From: Patescibacteria group bacterium UBA6130
Lineage (GTDB): Bacteria > Patescibacteriota > Microgenomatia > UBA12405 > UBA6130
Length of the DNA: 5,674 nucleotides
Reading direction: 5' to 3'
NCBI GenBank assembly: GCA_002428285.1
Contig: DIVO01000043.1
Location: 1-5,674 of the forward strand
How positions within the stretch are numbered: the stretch's first letter is position 1; every line of letters begins with the position of its first letter. Below are positions 1 to 4,919 of this stretch, in pieces. A program made the position numbers and the translations under genes. Under the pieces are notes generated by a model that saw only the letters and a program-made list of their open reading frames with translations, was not told the origin of the DNA and ran no database searches.

Positions 1-64
1 GACACGCAAGACTTAAAATCTTGTGCCCTTTAAAGGCGTGTGGGTTCGAGTCCCACCCTCGGCA
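1..64 (+). tRNA. tRNA-Leu(UAA), 5' end missing
   Basis: This is the 3' part of a leucine tRNA that reads UUA/UUG codons. The anticodon stem is CAAGA (7-11) with TCTTG (19-23), and the 7-base loop CTTAAAA carries anticodon TAA at 14-16. A long variable arm (about 24-39, able to fold on itself) is typical of class II tRNAs such as Leu, Ser and Tyr. The T stem is GTGGG/CCCAC (40-44, 52-56) around the loop TTCGAGT. The 3' acceptor strand is CCTCGGC (57-63) with discriminator A64, as expected for Leu. No CCA is encoded. The 5' acceptor strand and D arm lie outside the window, so this is a truncation by the window edge and not a broken gene. Confidence 0.95.
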
Positions 65-88
65 CTGAGATTATTGAATGATGAATCA

Positions 89-111
89 ACCTAATTTCTT
101 TTAGGTAGAAT
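89..111 (+). promoter_or_regulatory. Weak hairpin and possible -10 box between tRNA-Leu and tRNA-Pro
   Basis: In the 54-base spacer, ACCTAA (89-94) pairs with TTAGGT (101-106) around a 6-base loop. A T-rich stretch follows (111-118), so this could be a weak intrinsic terminator for tRNA-Leu. TAGAAT (106-111) matches the -10 consensus at five of six bases and sits 7 bases before tRNA-Pro, where a tRNA promoter's -10 would be expected. No convincing -35 box lies about 17 bases upstream. Either reading is tentative, and the tRNAs may simply be co-transcribed. Confidence 0.25.
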
Positions 112-118
112 TTTGTTT

Positions 119-192
119 CGGGGTGTAGCGCAGCTGGCCAGCGCGCCTCGTTTGGGACGAGGAGGTCGCCAGTTCAAATCTGGCCACCCCGA
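119..192 (+). tRNA. tRNA-Pro(UGG)
   Basis: A complete 74-base tRNA. The acceptor stem CGGGGTG (119-125) pairs fully with CACCCCG (185-191), with discriminator A192. The anticodon stem CCTCG/CGAGG (146-150, 158-162) holds the loop TTTGGGA with anticodon TGG at 153-155, which decodes proline CCN codons. The T stem GCCAG/CTGGC (168-172, 180-184) encloses TTCAAAT. CCA is not encoded, so it must be added after transcription. It lies in tandem with tRNA-Leu and tRNA-His and is probably transcribed with them. Confidence 0.97.
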
Positions 193-207
193 CTTGACAA
201 TTTACGT

Positions 208-284
208 GGTGGCTGTAGCTCAACTGGCAGAGCGTCGACCTGTGGAGTCGAATGTTGCGGGTTCGAATCCCGTCAGTCACCCCA
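208..284 (+). tRNA. tRNA-His(GUG), CCA encoded
   Basis: A complete histidine tRNA. The acceptor stem GTGGCTG (209-215) pairs with CAGTCAC (274-280), with one G-U pair. The extra G at 208 faces discriminator C281, giving the G-1:C73 pair that histidyl-tRNA synthetase requires. The anticodon stem TCGAC/GTCGA (235-239, 247-251) holds CTGTGGA with anticodon GTG at 242-244. The T loop TTCGAAT is at 262-268. Positions 282-284 read CCA, so this is the only tRNA here with a genomically encoded CCA end. It is 15 bases from tRNA-Pro, and the next coding ATG begins at 286. Confidence 0.97.
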
Positions 285-285
285 C

Positions 286-666
286 ATGATAAACGAAAGA
301 GATCGTCACACTGATAATGACACCAGAGAGCAAATGGGAGATATAAACGAAACAATCCTCAAGAGTCTAGATTGGCTTAATGAACAGATTGGTTATCTAG
401 AAAGAAATATTGCCAAAAACCCTGGCGGTGAAAGTTTTCTTCGGGATGATTTGGAGAAGTTAAATATGATAAGAGAACAGGCAGACAATAATGACTATAG
501 TCCATTGATTAACGAGTTAAAAGAGGTGGCAAAAACATTTATGCTTAATGTGAATGGTCAACCAGATAAAGGATCTAGGTTGTATGATTTGGGTTGTGAA
601 TATCTTGAATGGGCTGAAAGAATAGAAATAGAAAAACCCTCTAAAACCTTGAACGGAGAAGATTGA
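286..666 (+). CDS. Small protein of unknown function inside the tRNA cluster
   Basis: I do not recognise this 126-residue protein. It has no signal peptide, membrane segment or cysteine motif. It is polar and slightly acidic, and it looks almost entirely helical, with amphipathic stretches around residues 20-42 and 50-88 and a C-terminal helix (about 100-116) rich in Tyr, Leu and Glu. The ATG at 286 lies one base after the encoded CCA of tRNA-His and has no Shine-Dalgarno sequence. The transcript could become leaderless after tRNA 3' processing. An in-frame ATG at 334 (Met17) has only a purine-rich AGAGAG three bases upstream and would give 110 residues. The first 16 residues look disordered, so the later start is a real alternative. 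Coding quality over 380 bases and the absence of a competing gene support it as real. It ends in TGA. Confidence 0.65.
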   Translation: MINERDRHTDNDTREQMGDINETILKSLDWLNEQIGYLERNIAKNPGGESFLRDDLEKLNMIREQADNNDYSPLINELKEVAKTFMLNVNGQPDKGSRLYDLGCEYLEWAERIEIEKPSKTLNGED

Positions 667-694
667 ATTAGTAGTCCAAACTCTATTAAAATTT

Positions 695-725
695 AGATAT
701 TTTGAGTTTATCGGTAATATCTTTT
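695..725 (+). terminator. Weak candidate terminator after the unknown gene
   Basis: AGATATT (695-701) pairs with AATATCT (716-722) over a 14-base loop, and the run of T at 722-725 follows. The stem is almost all A-T and the loop is large, so its stability would be low. Its position about 30 bases after the stop codon of the small gene is its best support. Confidence 0.2.
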
Positions 726-753
726 GAAGTTTTAACCTATTATTGATAGTGTT

Positions 754-782
754 AGAACATGCAACAGGTTGCGAGATGTTCT
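754..782. repeat. Imperfect palindrome over the tRNA-Arg promoter -35 region
   Basis: AGAACAT (754-760) is matched by ATGTTCT (776-782). Directly inside, GCAAC (761-765) is matched by GTTGC (768-772). The two halves are offset only by an unpaired GAG (773-775), giving 12 potential base pairs. There is no T-run on either strand, so it is not a standard terminator. It covers the candidate -35 box of the tRNA-Arg promoter (769-774), so an operator for a dimeric regulator is one explanation. An RNA hairpin at the end of the upstream transcript is another. The target protein is unknown. Confidence 0.5.
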
Positions 783-798
783 TAATCTATCGTATAAT
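769..798 (+). promoter_or_regulatory. Sigma70-type promoter for tRNA-Arg
   Basis: A perfect -10 box TATAAT (793-798) sits 9 bases before the first base of tRNA-Arg. The -35 box TTGCGA (769-774) matches TTGACA at four of six bases with an 18-base spacer. Transcription would start about 803-806, leaving a leader of only a few bases for RNase P to remove. This implies tRNA-Arg is transcribed independently of the upstream tRNA cluster. Confidence 0.7.
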
Positions 799-807
799 AT
801 CGTGTTT

Positions 808-881
808 GTCCTCGTAGCTCAGTTGGATAGAGCGCCTCCCTTCTAAGGAGGAGGTCGAAGGTTCAAATCCTTCCGAGGATA
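808..881 (+). tRNA. tRNA-Arg(UCU)
   Basis: A complete 74-base tRNA. The acceptor GTCCTCG (808-814) pairs with CGAGGAT (874-880), the terminal pair being a G-U wobble, with discriminator A881. The anticodon stem CCTCC/GGAGG (835-839, 847-851) holds CTTCTAA with anticodon TCT at 842-844, which reads AGA/AGG arginine codons. The T stem GAAGG/CCTTC encloses TTCAAAT (862-868). CCA is not encoded. The gene converges on the solute-binding protein gene, whose stop codon begins one base after the tRNA. No terminator fits between them. Confidence 0.97.
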
Positions 882-882
882 C

Positions 883-2238
883 TCAGTAGTCTATTAAGGG
901 TTCACGCACTATTTTGTAGCTTTCAGGGTAAAATAAAAATATTGCTGGCGATTCTTCAACAAGGAATCTTTGAAAATCCTGATAAATTGTTTTCCTTTCT
1001 TCCTTAACAGTAACACTTCTGCCATCTTCTAGAAGTTTATCTATTCTTGCATTTGAAAAGTTAGTTATATTCCCTGGTTGATCTGAGTGCCAAAAATAAT
1101 ATTGATCGGGATCTTGAGTGATTACTCCATATCCAAGTAAAACATCATAATCGCTTAAGCCTCCTGTTTCAACAGTTACATTAACCTTAAATCCAAGTTC
1201 TTCCCAATCTTGTTTAATTCTATCAGCCCAGGTAAGAAGACTAGGGAATGTGGTTAAGTTAATTTCGATTTCCGCTGGATTGATCTCTATATCTTCAAGT
1301 AGAGATTTTGCATGTGAAGGATTGTAGTCGTAGGTTTTAACATTTTTATTATATGCCCATGACAAAGGAGAAATTGGGCCAAGAGCCCTAGTTTCTTTAG
1401 GAGGTTTTTCAACCCCGTAGGCCAAAGCTTGTCTGATGGTTTTATCGCTGTATAGCTTATCTTCTCTAGTATTAAAAAAAATAGCTGCATATTTTTCGTC
1501 AAACTGTCTGTCCGGTATAATCTTAACGTTGGACCAGTCTTTAAAGTCATCTACATTTGTCAAACCCCAAGCTTCCTCGACTTGTGCAAGAAGAAAAGCG
1601 TTTTTCAGGTTTTCTTCCGTGGGGAAAAATTCAAAAGTATATTTCTGATTAATGTTTTTATAATTTGGAACGAGCTCAAGCTTAGAAAGAATGTCTCCAA
1701 GTCTAGTTTCAAGAGATTTAATTTTAAAATCCCCTAGACCTATTACCCCTTTTATATATAATGCTTCTGAAGTTCTTGCGGGAAAAGGGGCAAATGCTTC
1801 CTGAAGATCAAATTGAATCTGTTGAGGTGAAAGTATTGTTTTTTCAACGCCCTCAAAGTTGTAATCGATATCTTCGGTGGTTAAGGCCTTGCCATTGTGC
1901 CATTTTAAAGTTGGATCAAGATTAAAAATATAGGTTCTACCCTCATTCTTTATCTGCCAGTTCAGTGCGCCTCCAGGTAAAGCTTCTCCTTCTTGTGAAA
2001 CTCTAGTTAATCCCATGGTAATCTTACTCTCAATTTCTTTGGGGAGAGTTTGAAGAGTATAGTTTCCCACAATCCCGATTCTAAAATCGTTTTCCCTTCT
2101 GGCATTAAATAGCTTGAGTAAACTTGGGCCAAAGAAATAAAGCAAAACAAAGGATAAGGAAGAAATTCCAATAATCCACCAATTCTGTCTCAAAAAAGCG
2201 GCGAATATTCTTATTTTTGTTGTTTTGAGTCTGAACAT
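883..2238 (-). CDS. Membrane-anchored family 5 ABC-type solute-binding protein
   Basis: The 451-residue protein is most likely an extracytoplasmic binding protein of the SBP_bac_5 (peptide/nickel, OppA/DppA-like) family. The hallmark stretch at residues 103-129 contains the family's KWHNG and TTEDIDYNF pattern. Residues 265-277 (KTIRQALAYG core) match the conserved RQA-L-YA block, residues 376-403 match the DPD...W...N-N-S-N...D-LL block, and 419-437 is the typical C-terminal stretch ending PAIFLFYPE. The N terminus has about 19 basic residues, then one hydrophobic helix (about 20-43), with no lipobox cysteine and no clear cleavage site. It therefore looks anchored by an uncleaved signal anchor. 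At 451 residues it is shorter than the usual 500-550. It is the last gene of the operon, 6 bases after secG, with ATG start and no visible Shine-Dalgarno sequence. No permease or ATPase gene is present, so its ligand and partner are unknown. Confidence 0.85.
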   Translation of the reverse strand: MFRLKTTKIRIFAAFLRQNWWIIGISSLSFVLLYFFGPSLLKLFNARRENDFRIGIVGNYTLQTLPKEIESKITMGLTRVSQEGEALPGGALNWQIKNEGRTYIFNLDPTLKWHNGKALTTEDIDYNFEGVEKTILSPQQIQFDLQEAFAPFPARTSEALYIKGVIGLGDFKIKSLETRLGDILSKLELVPNYKNINQKYTFEFFPTEENLKNAFLLAQVEEAWGLTNVDDFKDWSNVKIIPDRQFDEKYAAIFFNTREDKLYSDKTIRQALAYGVEKPPKETRALGPISPLSWAYNKNVKTYDYNPSHAKSLLEDIEINPAEIEINLTTFPSLLTWADRIKQDWEELGFKVNVTVETGGLSDYDVLLGYGVITQDPDQYYFWHSDQPGNITNFSNARIDKLLEDGRSVTVKEERKTIYQDFQRFLVEESPAIFLFYPESYKIVREPLIDY

Positions 2239-2244
2239 ATTGGG

Positions 2245-2466
2245 TTAGTTTAACGCCAATCTTGTGAAAGACGATAGGGTAAAGCCGATGATGGCAATGA
2301 ATGTGATTACAAACATAATTTTATCCCACCCTCTTCTGGTTACCTGTGGAGAAAACCAATTGGAAATACCTGATGCCTCTTCTGTTGGTGGCTGTAATAA
2401 TATAAAAACAACAGATGAAAAAGCAAAAATTGTTTGCAGAACCTGAAATATTAAATCTATATTCAT
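2245..2466 (-). CDS. secG: Preprotein translocase subunit SecG
   Basis: SecG is the small accessory subunit of the SecYEG channel and helps SecA-driven export across the cytoplasmic membrane. The 73-residue protein has the family layout: a first membrane helix (about 5-24) ending in the typical ILLQ, a short polar loop (25-48), the conserved basic RRGWDK stretch (44-49) where the family has an RG-EK-like motif, and a second helix (about 50-67). Length is normal for SecG. The ATG is one base after the stop of the upstream holin-like gene, which suggests translational coupling, with only a weak TTGGAT upstream. The next gene starts 6 bases after its TAA stop. Its place among genes for exported or membrane proteins fits. 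Confidence 0.85.
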   Translation of the reverse strand: MNIDLIFQVLQTIFAFSSVVFILLQPPTEEASGISNWFSPQVTRRGWDKIMFVITFIAIIGFTLSSFTRLALN

Positions 2467-2467
2467 A

Positions 2468-2875
2468 TTAAATTATCCAACTTATTATACCAATGAACAG
2501 GTTTAATAAAAAGGAGATAACTATATAACTGGCAAAAGTAGATAGGGTGAATGAGGGAATTATAATGCCATTGTAATCAAATCCAGGAAAGTAAAAATTA
2601 GTTATCTCAAAACCCATGATCAGCATTTGGGCTAGATATAAACCAAAAATATCCAGTAAAGAACCTACAGCTCCAAGAGTAATGACGTTGATTGGAAGCA
2701 ATAAGAGTTTGAGGACAGGTTTTGCCAAATAGGCAAAAATGGCCAAAAAAGCTGCGGTTTTTATGAGAGTTTGTGTTTCATCAGCAAAGATAAAGCTCTC
2801 ACTAATTTGGTTAATAGAATAAAGAGCCAGTATATTAAATAAGATTAATTTTAGGAGTTTTTTTATCATTTTCAT
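2468..2875 (-). CDS. Small integral membrane protein, phage holin family 4 / YvlD-like
   Basis: The protein has four hydrophobic segments: about residues 6-22, 37-60, 62-88 and 106-135 counted from the chosen start. The pattern KPVLKLLLLPINVITLG (about 51-67) is the signature of the PF04020 family (phage_holin_4_2, including YvlD-like proteins), which has R/KP-L-LPLN-LTLG between helices 2 and 3. Despite the family name, most members are chromosomal membrane proteins with no proven lysis role, and nothing nearby suggests a prophage. The frame is open to a TTG codon at 2923, but those 16 extra residues are polar and lack a Shine-Dalgarno sequence. The ATG at 2875 gives a normal basic start (MKMIKK) and about 135 residues. 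A second ATG at 2869 is also possible. secG follows after one base. Confidence 0.75.
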   Translation of the reverse strand: MKMIKKLLKLILFNILALYSINQISESFIFADETQTLIKTAAFLAIFAYLAKPVLKLLLLPINVITLGAVGSLLDIFGLYLAQMLIMGFEITNFYFPGFDYNGIIIPSFTLSTFASYIVISFLLNLFIGIISWII

Positions 2876-2888
2876 TTTATGATACCTA

Positions 2889-2919
2889 TTTATAAAGATT
2901 AACAGATTGCGTTCTTCAA
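2889..2919 (-). promoter_or_regulatory. Candidate internal promoter for the holin-like, secG, SBP genes
   Basis: On the minus strand TTGAAG (2919-2914) and TATAAA (2894-2889) match the -35 and -10 boxes at four and five of six bases, but the 19-base spacer is long. Initiation would fall within about ten bases of the ATG at 2875, giving an almost leaderless transcript. It would let the last three genes be expressed apart from the transglutaminase gene. It also excludes the TTG codon at 2923 as a start for transcripts from here. Confidence 0.3.
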
Positions 2920-2934
2920 GCAAAGGAAAGAACG
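2910..2934. repeat. Inverted repeat CGTTCTT-N11-AAGAACG
   Basis: Perfect 7-base arms (2910-2916 and 2928-2934) flank 11 bases in the gap between the transglutaminase and holin-like genes. One arm overlaps the candidate -35 box there. No T-run follows on the minus strand, so it does not look like an intrinsic terminator. It could be an operator or chance. Confidence 0.35.
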
Positions 2935-2957
2935 TTGATTATTTATTAATTTAATTT

Positions 2958-2992
2958 TTGAACTGCTACATAAAATATTTTGCAGCAATCAA
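2958..2992 (-). other. Hairpin at the 3' end of the transglutaminase gene
   Basis: On the minus strand TTGA (2992-2989, including the TGA stop) and TGCTGC (2987-2982) pair with GTAGCA (2969-2964) and TCAA (2961-2958) through a small internal loop, with a loop of 12 A/T bases. The downstream sequence is A-rich, not T-rich, so termination is doubtful. An RNA processing or stability hairpin between the first gene and the rest of the operon is more plausible. Confidence 0.35.
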
Positions 2993-4863
2993 GCTCTTGT
3001 TTCAATCTTTTTTTGTTTCACAATAATTATATGCCTAATAAGAATTACTGTTAAGGATATAAGAAATATGCCTAAAAATGCGTAGATCAAGTAAGGCATA
3101 GCGATATAGAACTTTTCCATACTGTTTATCGGTGATGAATAGAAAAAGGTTTGACCCTCAATAACAAGTTCTGCTTCAAAACTATTTGCCAGAAGCAAGT
3201 TTAATCCTTTGCCAGCAGAGAGAGAAAAATCAAATCCCCCAAAAGGAGGAAGCAAAATGATCTCTTTTTCAAGGTAGCTTGTTCCCTTATTCGTCTTAAT
3301 CTTTAGATTAATGTTTCGAATAGTAGCCGGATATTCATTTTTCAAGAAGAAATTTATTGACCCAAGCTTCTTAATAAAAATATCGGTATCGTAAAATTCG
3401 AATTGATGTTTAAACTCAAAACTAGGATCAAAAGTCTGAGATTTAATAACATTATCGGCAAATTCCACTTTTATTTTAGGTTCGACTCCCCTTTCAGTAT
3501 AACTCCCTGGAGGTGCGGGATGATTATCTTCACTACCATGGATAACAAAAGTTAAATGATTAAGGTCTAAATTAGAAAAGTAATCTACCCCGCCTGTTGT
3601 TTTTTGCCAAGTTGGATCAACCTGTACCCAAATTTTTTGTTGTTTATCCCAATATTCAGGCCAAGCATGCAAAACATTGTTATTAATAGGTTTGATTTGG
3701 GGATTGTTGGTATAAGCGTATCCTTCGATTTCTCTCGCGGGGATACCGGCTGCTCTAGCCAGAGAAACAAATAGATCTGTGAATTCGGTGCACACGACCT
3801 TGTTGGGGTTATTGATTGCATATAATCCTCCCATTCTGACAGGAGTTGAATTTGCTCTATCATAATCATATTCAAGAGTTTGGACAACATAGTTGTAAAT
3901 ATTTTTCACTGTTTTTAATTGTGATGCTTTAGATAGCAGAACTTGTTCATTGAATGGCCAGTACTTTGTTGGAGCAAGAAAGAAACCTAAATTTTCTTCA
4001 AGATTGTAAAAAGTCTTCGAAGAAGGATCAGAATAAACCTTTGCTTGTCCTTGGACAATTACTCTTAATTTTTCTCCCGGATCAAGAATATACTCGGCTA
4101 GCCAGTTGTTATTTTCATCTATTCTGGTTTTGTTTGGAGGCGGTTGAATTGCTGAAAAATAAACCTCTTGATAATTTGTTTCTGGAGGAAGGGGAATTTC
4201 ACCTCGAACAGAAACATCATCTTCATTAGACAGGTAGTACTCTAGGTCAAAATTAAAAGCTTGAAAATTTGCAAAAGCTAGAATTATTGGACCTAAAGTG
4301 AATTTGTCTTGTTCAAAGAATATTCTTTTTATCTCGCCCTCCTGATCAACATTGCTTGGTTCAATCGAAGCATAGGCTAGATTGTTAAAAACTGATGGAA
4401 CAAGAATTTCAGCAGTGTAATTTTCTAGTTCACCAATGTCTTTTGGTTTGGGAATTATTATTTCCCAGGCCTGACCTTTTTTTTCAGCGAAATTTGGGTA
4501 AATATAACTTAGGTGGAACTCTAACTCACTTCCCTTTCCTACCGATTCCTTATTAAATTCTAAGCTAATTGTTGTCATCCCTCCTTGGGTTTCCTGAGAT
4601 TTAAAAATGTCTCCTTTTTCATCCCAAGCTTTTGTTTCAAGAACTTGGCTATTAATAGAGACGGCAAGCTCTTTTGGATAAATATTAGAAAAATTGTTTG
4701 TCAGCCAAAAGGTGTGTTCCACTTGGGCCTGACCCTTGTTGTTGAGAATGTATTTTAATTCTTGTCTGGTTTTGAATTCATCAGCAGCTTGCGCTTTTTG
4801 AGGCGTAGTGATTAGCAAAGATAATATTACTAAAACTAGGAGTAATATTTTTATTTTTTTCAT
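2989..4863 (-). CDS. Exported transglutaminase-like protein with C-terminal membrane anchor
   Basis: The 624-residue protein begins with a signal peptide: basic MKKIK, a hydrophobic core to about residue 19, and a likely cut after AQA (24-26). Residues about 30-290 are beta-rich and unrecognised. The transglutaminase core (PF01841-like, about 310-440) carries the Cys-His-Asp triad: Cys358 in KVVCTEFTDLF, followed by the family's ARAAGIPAR block (369-377), His399 in VLHAWPEYW, and Asp416 in QVDPTW. A further beta-like region (about 460-575) precedes one membrane helix (about 587-609) and a short basic tail. The catalytic domain should therefore face outward, tethered at its C terminus. Such proteins can act as cysteine proteases, amidases or crosslinkers, and the substrate cannot be read from sequence. 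The ATG at 4863 has a weak AAAGAG upstream. It is the first gene of the operon, divergent from lexA. Confidence 0.85.
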   Translation of the reverse strand: MKKIKILLLVLVILSLLITTPQKAQAADEFKTRQELKYILNNKGQAQVEHTFWLTNNFSNIYPKELAVSINSQVLETKAWDEKGDIFKSQETQGGMTTISLEFNKESVGKGSELEFHLSYIYPNFAEKKGQAWEIIIPKPKDIGELENYTAEILVPSVFNNLAYASIEPSNVDQEGEIKRIFFEQDKFTLGPIILAFANFQAFNFDLEYYLSNEDDVSVRGEIPLPPETNYQEVYFSAIQPPPNKTRIDENNNWLAEYILDPGEKLRVIVQGQAKVYSDPSSKTFYNLEENLGFFLAPTKYWPFNEQVLLSKASQLKTVKNIYNYVVQTLEYDYDRANSTPVRMGGLYAINNPNKVVCTEFTDLFVSLARAAGIPAREIEGYAYTNNPQIKPINNNVLHAWPEYWDKQQKIWVQVDPTWQKTTGGVDYFSNLDLNHLTFVIHGSEDNHPAPPGSYTERGVEPKIKVEFADNVIKSQTFDPSFEFKHQFEFYDTDIFIKKLGSINFFLKNEYPATIRNINLKIKTNKGTSYLEKEIILLPPFGGFDFSLSAGKGLNLLLANSFEAELVIEGQTFFYSSPINSMEKFYIAMPYLIYAFLGIFLISLTVILIRHIIIVKQKKIETRA

Positions 4864-4885
4864 TTATCTCTTTATTTTTATCTTC

Positions 4886-4914
4886 TTGACTTCGGGTTTT
4901 TTTCGTGTTTAAAT
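4886..4914 (+). promoter_or_regulatory. lexA promoter that implies a leaderless transcript
   Basis: TTGACT (4886-4891) matches the -35 box at five of six bases. TTAAAT (4909-4914) matches the -10 at four of six, with the optimal 17-base spacer. Initiation would fall about 4920-4921, that is, at the lexA ATG. No purine-rich Shine-Dalgarno sequence precedes that ATG. The GTG at 4905 lies between the two boxes and would not be in the transcript. I found no GAAC-N4-GTTC type SOS box or other clear palindrome here. Confidence 0.55.
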
Positions 4915-4919
4915 TGGTT

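Noticed and set aside
194..222. Perfect TTGACA between tRNA-Pro and tRNA-His as a promoter
   Set aside because: The sequence 17 bases downstream (217-222) is AGCTCA inside the tRNA-His D arm, with no -10 resemblance, and a start there would truncate the tRNA.
119..284. tRNA genes as an integration site for a mobile element
   Set aside because: I found no direct repeat of a tRNA 3' end, no integrase and no transposase in the window.
101..355. Minus-strand open frame of 84 codons across the tRNA cluster
   Set aside because: It is the antisense of tRNA-Pro and tRNA-His. Peptides such as GIRTRNIRLHRS and VARFELATSSSQ are the well-known artefact of translating tRNA genes backwards.
1287..1648. 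Short frames on both strands within the solute-binding protein gene
   Set aside because: They overlap a gene with clear family motifs, show no recognisable protein features, and have no ribosome binding site.
2264..2446. Plus-strand 60-codon frame opposite secG
   Set aside because: It is an antisense shadow of SecG with no recognisable motif.
2468..2875. Holin-family protein as evidence of a prophage or lysis cassette
   Set aside because: The PF04020 name is historical. There is no endolysin, phage structural gene, integrase or attachment-site duplication nearby, and the gene sits in a housekeeping-like operon with secG.
3585..4229. Two frames of 91-101 codons within the transglutaminase gene
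   Set aside because: They overlap the coding region with an intact catalytic triad and have no protein-like features of their own.
4864..4919. SOS box for LexA autoregulation
   Set aside because: I looked for GAAC-N4-GTTC and CTGT-N8-ACAG type palindromes in the lexA-transglutaminase gap and found none. This lineage's operator may differ, so absence is not proof of no autoregulation.
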